From Terfezia claveryi (taxonomy: Eukaryota > Ascomycota > Pezizomycetes > Pezizales > Pezizaceae), in NCBI GenBank assembly GCA_015179025.1, contig WHUX01000385.1, positions 1-34,049 on the forward strand: a stretch of DNA of 34,049 nt, given 5' to 3'. The first letter of the stretch is position 1. Each line of letters opens with the position of its first letter. The position numbers were made by a program, and so were the translations under genes. Of this stretch, positions 20,920 to 29,724 are shown piece by piece. Below the pieces are notes generated by a model. It was not told where the DNA came from. It worked only from the letters and a program-made list of their open reading frames with translations, and ran no database searches.

Positions 20920-21522
20920 CTAACAGGCTGTGGTATCCCACATTAAACAATCCCACCCTCGTTCACAACACTTTTCCCAATAAGATTGACAACTCATCTT
21001 GCACTCCTGGCAACCGCCATTACATCGGTACCTATAAATCCAGTACACTATTGAAAAACCGGCCCCCTAGGTCCCAGGAATAATTGGTCTAAACAACCAA
21101 GCGTCACAATCCCAAGGCTCAAATCTCGCTGCCTCCACTGCAGCCATTTCCTCCAGAAAAGAATTACCTCCATCAGAACCTTCCTTAGGCCCAGACATCT
21201 CTACCAATACCTCTGCGCCCCCAACCTCTACCTCAACACACCAATCAGAAAATGTGACACTCTTGCCGGAAGAACTAGAACCAGATTCTAGACCAGTGGA
21301 TGAAGAAAAACTAGGACCATAAGAAACATCAGGATCCTGACATCCAGCCTCACCAGCCTCATGAGCAACCGAGCCAACAGAACCGTCAGTCGAACGGAGA
21401 TCATAAGGATCATCAGCCACCACACCATCAGCACAGAAAGGTGCCAAAGAAGAAAAGTAACTCGACGATCGTATCGCATAACCAGCTGCATTTGGTTGCA
21501 GACAGACGACGAAATCAGATAT
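20920..21522 (-). pseudogene. Leader antisense ORF (G1 copy 2), one TAG and lost start
   Basis: Same 603-nt frame as the intact copy at 32084-32686. The ATG has become ATA (21522-21520) and one Trp codon in GT*GAGF has become TAG (21069-21067). Otherwise it is open to the terminal TAG (20922-20920). The Cys-rich C-terminus (CNGGCQECKMSC ... YWEKCCERGWDC) is fully conserved. Several differences from copy 3 are silent or conservative in this frame (for example VEVEVGG versus VEVDIGG). It opposes gag, whose ATG is intact here at 21524. Confidence 0.65.
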
Positions 21523-21523
21523 A

Positions 21524-22227
21524 ATGGCATCTGAACTTAGTAAGAAAACTAAGAGGTCGAGATGGTTAACTATGTTACCCAAAGATATTAAGAAATTAGT
21601 AGAAGAAACTCCCAGAAAGACCAGATTTATAGTTCCTAATACAGAAGGGGAAATAAATCTGCCCATGGATATAGAATTAGGAGAACCAGGTGGAGCAGGA
21701 ACCAAACTATATTTTAGTATGGCTTTACCTCTCGCACCAGAAGAATTTTGGGACAGACATCTTCCAACACTTGAGGAGATTTTGAAATATACTCGCTCAA
21801 TGGGACATGCCCAACAGTATCATCCTGATGATACTCGACTCTTAATGGAAGCCGTAGCAAAACACTACTTATGGCTAACACCTTACCCATTCAAAGAAAA
21901 GGACTTAGAAATGAATGCATTTTTAAGTAAAGAATTAAAGAAACCTATTGTTCCACTTTTAAGGAAACCGAATTGGGTAATAAATAACTGGGAAGAAATA
22001 ATGGCATTCATGATGAGTGGCACTCATCTAGAAGAATCATTACATACCGCGGAGGATTTTTTCAATCCTAGCAAAGAACTTCCAGGAGCGTTACTGAGAA
22101 CACCAAAAGATCAATCGAAAGGCAAAGGTCGAGCACCTGAGACACCAGAAAGGAGGACTGGGTCAGCCAAAGAACCAGAGATGAGATCCGAGCTCTCATC
22201 CAACAAGAACGAGATAGAATCATAAGT
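21524..22227 (+). CDS. Truncated Gag (N-terminal part, G1 copy 2)
   Basis: This 233-codon ORF (MASELSKKTKRSRW...) is the best-preserved G1 gag start. About 220 codons correspond to the gag of copy 3. The last 15 or so codons after EPE arise where an internal deletion joins gag to the element's tail in a different frame. The tail read in its own frame ends ...MAERKK at TAA 22324-22326. No protease, RT or integrase remains, so if made, the protein is only an N-terminal Gag fragment. It contains LPLAPEEFWDRHLPTLEEIL and LLRKPNWVINNWEEIMAF blocks. Confidence 0.8.
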
Positions 22228-22345
22228 CAAGGAAACACTAAGGATATTCATGTTAATGCTAATGTATTAACAATGCATCAAATCTTAGGACGTATGGAAA
22301 CCAATATGGCAGAGCGAAAGAAGTAAGGATAGGAAATCCTTCTAT

Positions 22346-22354
22346 GTGGGGAAG
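22346..22354 (+). other. Polypurine tract of G1 copy 2
   Basis: GTGGGGAAG directly before the 3' LTR, the expected primer site for plus-strand DNA synthesis. Confidence 0.65.
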
Positions 22355-23033
22355 TGTAATGGAGAACGTTGTTTCATTGCTTATATAATTGATTATATAC
22401 TTTTGTATTTCCTATATTACTACTATGTTATGTAACTAAGCCTCTCGGTTGAAGGACTAGCCTTCTACCACCTCCTATTGCTTTATAAGCGTCCATAGCA
22501 CGCGGAATCTGCCATGGGAAGTTCCATGGCACTTGCCATATGAAGACACCCTTATTATGGCCGCGTGACCTCTGTTTAAGGCGTGTGACTCATTACTATG
22601 GCCACATGACCATCGTTTATGGCATGTGACTCATTACTATGGCCATATAACCCCTTTTGTACAGCACACCACCTTCTGGTGTGCCACCCTTTATTGTATT
22701 TATTTCCTTAGTCATCAGATCTCAGAGGAGTATAAATAGGCCACTGGATTCCCTCTGGAATCCACAGAAAGACAAGAAGCAATAAAGGAAGCCTTCAGAG
22801 CAAGCAAGCCTATATTCCGATCAGATCAAGATCATATAGCTTAAATAGCACAAATCATATAAGATAGATTACACCAGTTAATTACTGTTCCCTTCGGGAA
22901 CGTCCCACATAGTAATCTCCCTACCCTTCTGAGGTCTTACCTCAGCAGAACCGAAATACATAAACGTCCGTGCCTACGGATATAGATTGTATAAATGGTA
23001 CCGAATAAATACTGTCTAGTACCATTCATTACA
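22355..23033 (+). repeat. 3' LTR of G1 copy 2
   Basis: 679 bp; differs from the 5' LTR at only about a dozen sites, nearly all C/T or G/A. Same TATA box (22731) and two TGACTCA sites (22586, 22627). Followed by CCTTG (imperfect TSD). Confidence 0.95.
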
Positions 23034-23220
23034 CCTTGGCATATCTGTTTGTATGTGTTTATATATATAGATGAGTTTAATATAGCTTTAAAAGAATTAA
23101 CAACCTTCATATTATATATCATAGGACTAGTAAAACTCAATCTAATAATAATAACCAGCCAAAATGGTATTTATCAGCAAAAATTTTCTTATGTTGCAAC
23201 GTGCCTGCAGGCCTTGTAAT

Positions 23221-23276
23221 AGGGTTGGTCAATCGTTATTTCAATTAAGCTAATTTCAATTACGGAGCGCCTTGGC
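23221..23276 (+). repeat. 56-bp terminal inverted repeat, left
   Basis: Perfectly inverted at 23865-23920; begins AGGGTTGGTC and ends GCGCCTTGGC. Confidence 0.93.
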
Positions 23277-23439
23277 GAGCGCCTTGGCATCTTGGCCTCA
23301 TCGCTCATTGGCCAGAGCCTTAATCATAATTTAATTGAACTCTTAATTGGTTAAAGGACTCTGGAGTCCCTTAACGAGATAATTGAAATTAAATTAGCAC
23401 CCTAGTCAACATCACAATCCACTCGCAACTCTCAATATT

Positions 23440-23746
23440 TTTATGACACCACCCATCCTCGACATCACGACACCGCCCGACATTGCGCAATGACATCCGA
23501 AAGGCAGAACCGGATAATTCCTAATCAAGTTCTCCAAGATCGATATCCCTCTCACATGTGCCTCCCAGCACTCCCTCGAGCAGCGAAATAGCGGCGTGCC
23601 AATATCTTTTTATAAATACCCAACACCTCCTCCAACAGCATTAATATCATGTCATCCTCAGGCGTCACCTTGAGCACCTCTATAAGCAGCTCTATGAGCT
23701 CCCAAATGTGTTTCAGTAACACCCTCCGCCGAGTAAGTTGTGGCAT
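23440..23746 (-). pseudogene. N-terminal fragment of a DDE-type transposase
   Basis: The frame starts at ATG 23746 (MPQLTRRRVLLKHIWELIEL), helical and Leu/Glu-rich, and continues through ARRYFAARGSAGRH to a TGA. The following sequence, in another frame, reads SAFRMSLRN. The order RRY-x2-R, then FR-x2-LR/FRM, resembles the N-terminus of fungal DDE superfamily (Harbinger/ISL2EU-like) transposases. No catalytic region is present. Assignment is from pattern memory and is moderate. Confidence 0.45.
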
Positions 23747-23864
23747 GTTGATAAATGCTGAGTCGTGATCTCGATGTTACTAAGCAGGCTTAACTGAAGA
23801 TTTAACCTGGTCGGCCAACTTTGGTCGGTCAATCAAAAATTTTAATTTGCGCTAGTTTTGCCAT

Positions 23865-23920
23865 GCCAAGGCGCTCCGTAATTGAAATTAGCTTAATTGA
23901 AATAACGATTGACCAACCCT
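23865..23920 (-). repeat. 56-bp terminal inverted repeat, right
   Basis: Perfect inverted copy of 23221-23276. Confidence 0.93.
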
Positions 23921-24265
23921 AATGTCAATTTGTCTTTTTGACGTTGTCAGCATTGCCAACGCTTAGCCACGCAGATCCTTCTTAAATACGTTACCAACTA
24001 CATTGCACGCACATTCTCCATATTTCCTTATAAGCTGGCTCTAGGTCGTTCCCAACAGCATATGCCCTTGCGATCTGTTCCTAACGAGTTCTCTCTACAT
24101 ATGATCGCACCCTGAGAGTCTGATACATATCCGTTGTCTACATCGCAAGTATTGTAATAGATATTCTTGACTCTTTAGCTGCGCACCACTAATACTATCT
24201 TTCTACCAGATCCACTACTATCCTGTCGGACCACTACAATCATGATCCTAGGATTCACTCTTCAT
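23921..24265. other. Intergenic, nothing recognised
   Basis: Mixed-composition sequence with normal CpG content, no motif-bearing ORF and no RNA gene that I can identify. Confidence 0.5.
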
Positions 24266-24358
24266 AATCCAGCCTATTACTGACAGAATCCAGCCTATTA
24301 CCGACAGAATCCAGCTTATTACCGACACAATCCAGTCTATTAGTGATAGAATCCAGGC
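24266..24358 (+). repeat. 21-bp tandem repeat, about 4.4 copies
   Basis: Unit AATCCAGCCTATTACYGACAG at 24266, 24287, 24308 and 24329, with a partial fifth copy. The period is a multiple of 3, and one frame stays open from 24252 to about 24510 without an ATG before the repeats (ITDRIQP-type heptads), so it could be the remains of a repetitive coding segment. Confidence 0.85.
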
Positions 24359-24500
24359 AATTTTCATGTTTACCGCATACAGCTATTTCCTCCAGCGTAC
24401 TAAGTGGTGCAAATGCCTGGAGGAGCTCAAACCCGACGCCGCAGGGATTATTCCAACACCAGCTATGAGCTGCTTGTTAGACAGCGGAGGTTGGTCTGCT

Positions 24501-24563
24501 GACAGCGAGAACAGGTTCTGAGACAGCAGGAACTTGTTCTGAGACCGCAGGAACTGGATTGGA
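24501..24563 (+). repeat. 21-bp tandem repeat, 3 copies
   Basis: Units GACAGCGAGAACAGGTTCTGA, GACAGCAGGAACTTGTTCTGA and GACCGCAGGAACTGGATTGGA at 24501, 24522 and 24543. Unrelated in sequence to the 21-bp repeat at 24266. Confidence 0.8.
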
Positions 24564-24715
24564 CATTACCAGGGGCTCGTGAGAATAGGGGGCACACGGG
24601 TACCCTACTTCAAAAGTGTGGCCGCCTGGGACTTAGAGATTTATTTCTCTTATTCCTTCCGTATACTACTCACAGCGTACACATCGATTTCTATGCTTAT
24701 TTGCACCATTATATG

Positions 24716-25187
24716 GAGGTTGTTTGCTCGTGCATTTGCTCGCTAACTTGCTCGCTCAATTGCTCACAGATTTGCTCGCGATATCTAGGCTGATTTGCTC
24801 GCTCGATTCTAGGCTGATTTGCTCGCTCGATTCTATGCTGATTTGGGCGGTGGATTCTTTGCTCATTTGCTCGCGATATCTAGGCTGATTTGCTCGCTCG
24901 ATTCTAGGCTGATTTGGGCGGTGGATTCCAGGCTGATTTGGACGGTGGATTCCAGGCTGATTTGCACGGTCGGATACATGGGCTATTTTCTAGGGCTATT
25001 TGGACGCTGACTTCTAGGCTATTTGGACGCTGACTTCCAGGGCTATTTGCACGCAGAAATATGAGCTATTTGCACGCTGATTTCTAGGGCTATTTGCACG
25101 CGGGTATATGGGCTATTTGCACGCTGATTTCTAGGGCTATTTGCACGGTCGGATATATGGGCTATTTGCACGGTGATTTTAGGGGTG
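24716..25187 (+). repeat. Minisatellite, about 24-25 bp variable units
   Basis: About 18-20 degenerate units that change along the array. It starts with TTGCTCGCTCGATTCTAGGCTGA-like units, passes through TTTGGGCGGTGGATTCCAGG, and ends with GCTATTTGCACGCTGATTTC. This looks like a locally diverging minisatellite. An ORF inside it (24819-25010) is only the repeat read in frame. Confidence 0.85.
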
Positions 25188-25290
25188 CGATCAGAGTTGT
25201 TTATTTAGCTAGATTTAGATATTATCATGAGAATCAAGACATTTTTGGAAATGCATAAAATGCAGGTGCGAGAGTAAAAAAGTGCAGTGT

Positions 25291-25453
25291 CAATGACAAC
25301 AGTGAGGAGGGGGTATTGTACCTTCAGATGGTTACAGGTAATGAGCTTGCAATCACAACGTGAGGAGGGACTAGTCTACCTGCTGAAGGTCACAAGTACT
25401 AGGCTCGCAATCATAATGTTGAGTTGGGTGAAAGAGTGTTGGAAGCGGATGTG
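25291..25453 (+). repeat. 58-59-bp degenerate tandem repeat, about 2.7 copies
   Basis: Units begin CAATGACAACAGTGAGGAGG (25291), CAATCACAACGTGAGGAGGG (25350) and CAATCATAATGTTGAGTTGG (25408). No protein or RNA identity recognised. Confidence 0.65.
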
Positions 25454-25699
25454 TGAAGAGGAAGACGTTGGGAATGGGGCACACAACGTCCGATTGCATA
25501 TTGTGAGAGTGCGAGACGAGATTGAATTGTAAGTATCAGCGTTGTAGGAAGTGCGTTATGTGAGAGAGATCTTGTTGTAACGCGGAAATTGGCGTTGTGT
25601 GCACGGCACAACGCAAGCTAAAATCTTTCTGATGTAGTTGGGAGAATACTAAGATAGTACTAGCTTACTGACAAAAAGGGTAGCTAGAGGATACCTGAA

Positions 25700-25845
25700 A
25701 AGGTATAGGCCAAAAAAGAACTACCTTTGTGATTTCTCAAAAAGGAAACCATCCAATGATACCAAAAGAAGAAGTCAAAAATTCTAAATACCCAATGCGT
25801 GCTGCGGTGGGAGACTTTCCCGCGTGGTCACCCACCGCAGTACTA
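25700..25845 (+). repeat. Dispersed repeat R1 with 5S-rRNA-like segment
   Basis: About 145 bp alignable with 29590-29724, from GGCCAAA to the TACTA near the end. It contains CTGCGGTGGGAGAC (25802-25815), which resembles the 3'-half internal control (C box) of fungal 5S rRNA genes, and an inverted repeat CTGCGGTGGG/CCCACCGCAG. No complete 5S gene is present. It lies 170 bp upstream of the Crinkler-like gene. A C/T-rich stretch (about 25876-25935), usual in fungal promoters, follows. Confidence 0.4.
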
Positions 25846-26018
25846 GGGTTGACGGCTTGGCGGAACACTTGGCGAGCCTAGTTTTCTACTTCCTTCCATC
25901 ATCCTCCTTGTTCTCGCCTTCCTTCCCTCCTCCTTAAACTCCATGACCCATCACGACCCACTCATCAGCCACCCCTTCATCAAAGCTCCAGCAGCTGCTT
26001 AACTCCGGCTCCAGCACT

Positions 26019-28046
26019 ATGGAAACCACGCTGATTTGTTGGGTCCATAGGGACTCAAGTTTGGCTCCCTTTCCCATCGACATTGACTGGAATAAAACCA
26101 TCGGACACCTCAAAATGGCTATTGTGACCGTAAACCCCAACTGCTTCAAGGGCTTTGATGCCCCCCAGCTCGAGCTTTGCGTTGCTAACATCCCCGACGC
26201 CGAAAAAGCGATGAATGAGTTCGTTTTTAAGGATGACAATAAGCTTCGGGGATCAGCTAAAATACAGCACATCATAAAGGACCACTTTCAGAGCAGCCTC
26301 CCTGACTTAACAATCCACTTCGCAATAAAGCGTCCACCACCACAAAAGAAGGATGCAGAACTAGCGACTTTGAAGGAGGACCATCGGTTTGATTTGATTG
26401 TTGAACCGAAATGGATTCTTTCAATTTCTTGGACTGTTAACATAAATACAGCAACGCTAAAGGAGCTGAAGGAGAAAATTTCCAAGGAATACTACCCACA
26501 TCTTGACAGTACTCTCCTCAAACTCATTCTGAAACCAAAGAGCAGCAAGCTGTTTTCACCAGATTCAGATAAAGACCTTCGAGTTTTGCTCCGTGACCTG
26601 GTTCAGGCAAATGAAAAGGTACTCATAATTTCGGTGGAAACTCCTCAAAAACCACTTTCTGAATGGTGCTTAAGTGCAGTAAAAGAGCTATATGGCATAA
26701 CTGGTGAATTCCCTAAATACAAATGTGGTCGTGCACCCATCGTCAACACGAAAACTCTCCCCTCTCTTCTGGATATTCTAAACGAGTTCTCCATCATCAC
26801 TCCAATTCCTTCCTGAATGCACCGAAGCCACTGCCTTGCTGTACATTCACAGCATTCTCAATAAAGTAGCCGCTGACTTCTTGTCGTCGAACTCGTCATC
26901 AGTGCCGGGATTTGAATTGGCCTCTGACACATTAGAACCGATATTTATCATCAAAACACAAAAACAAGTAACGGGAGTGTATGGAAAGGGGCCAGTCGAC
27001 TATGCCATTGATTTGAGCAATGGTGTCACTGTGGGCATTACAGAAGTCAAGTGAGAGGAAAACGCCATCACCAAGGGTCTGGCACAGAACGTGGTTCAGA
27101 TAGAGAGTGCTTTGTGGGAGTCAAGGAAAAGGAAGCGTGATACTTGCGATTTAGATGGCACTGATAACGATGGAGTGCCCAATTATTGCTTTGGGATTGT
27201 TACCAATGCAAAAGAGTGGTACTTTTTGAAGTGCATGTTTATTAATGGTAGGACCAAGTTTATAGTAGTAGTATCACGCTCTTACACGGTGAGCTATGGG
27301 TGTCACAACCACGTGCTTAGTCCTGTTTTGACACTCGGACAGAATCCTGCCCGAGTGTCGTATTGTATTATTGTCCTTATTGTTATTGTTCATCGTTATC
27401 TCTCTTCGTTCCTGTTTTGAGAGTCGGACAGATTCTCGTCCGACTCTCGTTATGGACACCATTGTCTTCGTCATCACCTGCGATCGCAGGTGATAGGGGG
27501 TTGCCTTCGTGTTCCCTATCTCGGGAAGCTTATTCCCATTGTCAGTCTTGGCTCGGTAAGCCAATATGTATATATAGCCCCTTGCCCTCGTACTGTCGTT
27601 GGATCCCTATCCAACGTCTTGTATACTAAATACAGACCTTGCTTCCTCCTCACGATTGGTGCACCTCCCACGTGCACCCCCTTGCCTTGTCTCGTCTCCG
27701 TAGCCTCGCCGCCCACCTCACGAACGCCCCTTCGTCAACCCTAACACACGCGCGTGTCTTGCCCTCCGCCGTGACATCCGTGACAGGTGTCCGTGACAGC
27801 TTCCCATTGCCCCTAAGTCACACACGTAGCCGTTCCTACGTGTGCGACCCCCTTGCCCATTGCCCAGGTGTACCCCTTGGTCCCTTGCAACCCCCGCGCC
27901 CCCGTTACAACGGGAAGGAATCCACGAAGAATGATATTGAAGTTCTTGCCGAGATTATCAAGTGGCTGTTAATGGAGGCGCAGTCTTCGACTACAGATGG
28001 AAGAAAAAAGGCAAAAGTCGTGACGGAGATGCCGAGATCGGATTGA
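26019..28046 (+). pseudogene. Crinkler (CRN)-type effector-like gene with PD-(D/E)xK nuclease-type domain, broken
   Basis: CRN-type proteins pair a ubiquitin-like header with variable, often nuclease-like C-terminal domains; several are host-targeted effectors or intragenomic-conflict proteins. Here an ATG at 26019 opens a header with LICWVHRD, TIGHLKMAI and DAPQLELCVANIPD (residues about 1-105), then a second ubiquitin-like segment (SISWTVNINTATLKELKEKI, about 145-215). After a frameshift near 26805, the nuclease-like part follows with GPVDYAI, TEVK and AQNVVQIESAL, where Asp, Glu-x-Lys and Gln-x3-Gln fit PD-(D/E)xK. Breaks: the frameshift, TGA at 27052-27054, and a solo LTR (27301-27909). 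A C-terminal segment with IIKWLLMEAQ resumes at 27915 and ends at TGA 28046. Family call good; nuclease class moderate. Confidence 0.75.
27301..27909. repeat. Solo LTR of a third LTR family, packed with hairpins
   Basis: Starts TGTCACAACC and ends CCGTTACA. It is flanked by ATGGG (27296-27300) and ACGGG (27910-27914), a 5-bp duplication with one C/T mismatch. Discounting 614 nt brings the Crinkler reading frame into register, which supports these ends. Inside are at least a dozen perfect or near-perfect inverted repeats (for example 27330-27359, 27419-27448, the 22-bp palindrome 27473-27494, 27597-27616, 27658-27678, 27746-27757, 27821-27844), separated by CCCTTGCC-like spacers, and a TATATATAG box at 27569. 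Not related to the G1 or G2 LTRs. C-rich on the plus strand. Confidence 0.72.
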
Positions 28047-28374
28047 TTTCTTAGGGGTTTTCTGTGAGGTTGATTGTTACTACCATATCTTGCTGATGGG
28101 ATAAGCCATTTCTTTGTGAAGGTGGGGTGAGTTTATGTGGGAATGAGGGCAGTGAAGTTGACAAAAGAGAAGGATGGGAGTAAGGGGGAGTGTGAGGAGG
28201 TTATTTGTTGATGGGGAAGGGACAGCTGGGGTATATTCCTTTGTTTATGTTGCGGGTTCATAATCACATTGTTTTCATCATCCTTGATTGCTAGTGAGGG
28301 GGGCGGTGGGTGGCGGGGGGAAGGGCATGGCATGTTAGACTTGATGGGAGCAGACCTTCTAATCTTGTTTGCAT
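28047..28374. other. Intergenic, G-rich, nothing recognised
   Basis: Lies between the end of the Crinkler-like gene and the stop of the minus-strand ORF. G-rich runs on the plus strand (about 28290-28325); no motif-bearing ORF. Confidence 0.5.
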
Positions 28375-29055
28375 TTAACATCCCAATCGAGAAATCGATG
28401 GATCGCACTGAATTCGACAAAGCAGGGCAATCACATTCCCACGATTTGCATCTAGGATCTCGAATGGGGGAGCGGCAGAAAACTGATATCGATTCGCAGC
28501 GTAGACTATTGGCGCCTCCGTCCAAAGAAATCGGATCATGGATTTGAGATCATCTCCGTTAGCTATAGACTTTGTCTTGTATTCACCGTTCGCAATTGGT
28601 TTCGACTGAATAAGGCCAAGGAACTTGCGGACTTCGGCAGTGTTGCAGGTTCCACAATTACCGTGGTATCTGGTGTTAGAGATCATTTGCAGTTTCGTCC
28701 ATTCCATGTTGATCATTAAATAACGCTTGTTATTGTCATATAACGACTGAAGGTATGGAATTACTGCATCGGTACTGTATCTTACATCGAGCATGCTCAA
28801 GGTATTTATGCAGATGTCTCTGAACTTTCGTTCAGTTTAGTCCAGCTTACGCGATGTGACTTTTAGATAAGGCTTCCTTGGGATGGAAGTGACTGCTGTT
28901 GTTAAGAGGGTCTGAAGCGTCCGGTAATCAGCTGCACTCCTGCCAGGGTGAGCTTGAGTGAGGGCATTGAAGGAGTTGGAGTTATCCATGTCCATGAGGC
29001 TCAATGATTGTGTTTCGGATTGATGTTGAACAATTAATGTTGGAAGTATAGACAA
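28375..29055 (-). pseudogene. Unrecognised protein-coding frame with a single stop
   Basis: One minus-strand frame of about 225 codons is open from 29055 to 28375 except for a TAA at 28839-28837. The first in-frame ATG is 29055; MDMDNSNSF at 28995 is a second candidate start. The sequence looks like real protein (balanced composition, no repeats): LTQAHPGRSAADYRTLQTLL, IPYLQSLYDNNKRYL and a small Cys cluster YHGNCGTCN. The TAA is one C-to-T change from CAA. I do not recognise the family. It is convergent with the Crinkler-like gene. It could be a young pseudogene, a two-exon gene, or a CDS with a sequencing error. Confidence 0.45.
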
Positions 29056-29099
29056 TACTTTGGAGGTCTATCGAGGATGCCGGAAAAAGAGTGGCAGAC

Positions 29100-29300
29100 C
29101 ATAGGAGGAGACAAATGACGGTGCAACTGCAATATATTTGTATGATGCAGAGGAAGTGCAGAGGATACGGGGCCTAGGAGGCAAATGACAGTGTGACAGC
29201 AATTTGAATTTCCTGAGGTCTGTCAGTGATGACTGAAGGGGCTGTAGAGACTGGTGGTTCAAGGAGGAGGGAATGACTGTACAATATATAGTTTTTGATC
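29100..29300. repeat. Degenerate repeats, about 75-85 bp period
   Basis: Three related segments begin AGGAGGAGACAAATGAC (29104), AGGAGGCAAATGACAG (about 29176) and AGGAGGAGGGAATGAC (about 29260), each followed by CAATATAT-like sequence. Confidence 0.5.
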
Positions 29301-29454
29301 CTGAGGGCCTGGCTGGAAAACAAATGATCTGTCGTATTCTGGAACATGTTGAGATAAACCAAGCCATTTAAAGTTGGTATAGGGGCCGAGAATATGACAG
29401 CTGCAGAGTACTACATTGGGACCGTATACTGAGTATATAAAAAAACAAAAGGCT

Positions 29455-29536
29455 GTAGAGTACTGGTGTGGTGTACAGAGTACTAGTGTGGTGTTGCAGA
29501 ATTAGTCTGGTTATGCAGAATACTGGTGTGGTGTGC
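29455..29536 (+). repeat. 21-bp degenerate tandem repeat, about 4 copies
   Basis: Unit close to CAGAGTACTGGTGTGGTGTTG, at about 29455, 29476, 29497 and 29516, the third copy shortened. A further partial match lies at 29402. Confidence 0.7.
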
Positions 29537-29589
29537 CAAAAGAGGAATAGCATGATTCCTAAAATGGTAGTTTGTAAGACCAGAAATTG

Positions 29590-29724
29590 GTAGGGGCCAA
29601 ATCAGGACTAACTAGTGTGACTTCCCAAAAAGGTAATTAAATAATGCCAGGAAAAATAATTACAGATTGCATGTTTAGTACTGCGATGGGAGACTTTATC
29701 GCGGGATCTCCTACTGTACATACG
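29590..29724 (+). repeat. Dispersed repeat R2 with 5S-rRNA-like segment
   Basis: Second copy of R1 in the same orientation, more TpA-rich. It contains TTTAGTACTGCGATGGGAGAC (29673-29694), closer to the 5S 3' half than R1, and ends CTACTGTACATACG. Together R1 and R2 bracket the Crinkler-like region. Confidence 0.4.

Larger units (their letters stand above)
20015..23033 (+). mobile_element. G1 retrotransposon copy 2, internal deletion derivative with both LTRs
   Basis: Two near-identical 679-bp LTRs (about 2% different, mostly transitions) bound only 1661 bp of internal sequence: leader, antisense ORF, the first part of gag, and a short tail before the 3' LTR. Compared with the copy at 31175, sequence diverges abruptly after position about 22160 (AAAGAACCAGA), so the rest of gag and all of pol are missing. 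Flanks are CCTTA (20010-20014) and CCTTG (23034-23038), a 5-bp duplication with one mismatch. It could only move in trans. Confidence 0.93.
23221..23920 (-). mobile_element. Non-autonomous DNA transposon with 56-bp perfect terminal inverted repeats
   Basis: The first 56 bp (23221-23276, AGGGTTGGTCAATCG...) are a perfect inverted copy of the last 56 bp (23865-23920). Flanks read AAT on both sides (23218-23220 and 23921-23923); trimming one base gives TA on both sides, so the TSD is ambiguous. Subterminal TIR-like sequence recurs at 23820-23850. The middle carries a transposase N-terminal fragment on the minus strand, so this is an internally deleted derivative of a larger element. The TIRs show no RIP damage, unlike the surrounding elements. 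Confidence 0.87.

Noticed and set aside
24819..25010. 63-codon plus-strand ORF
   Set aside because: It is the minisatellite read in frame (repeated DSRLIW units); no independent support.
25797..25845. A complete 5S rRNA gene
   Set aside because: Only a 3'-half-like segment is present; the 5' half, A box and terminator tract are absent.
27330..27914. Regularly spaced palindromes as a CRISPR-like array or a tRNA cluster
   Set aside because: The repeats differ in sequence, there are no unique equal-length spacers, and no cloverleaf with T-loop motif was found; LTR ends and a TSD explain the block better.
27274..28046. Overlapping ORFs on both strands through the hairpin block
   Set aside because: C-rich, palindrome-rich sequence yields open frames by chance. 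Only the frame resuming at 27915 was kept, because it continues the Crinkler-like gene.
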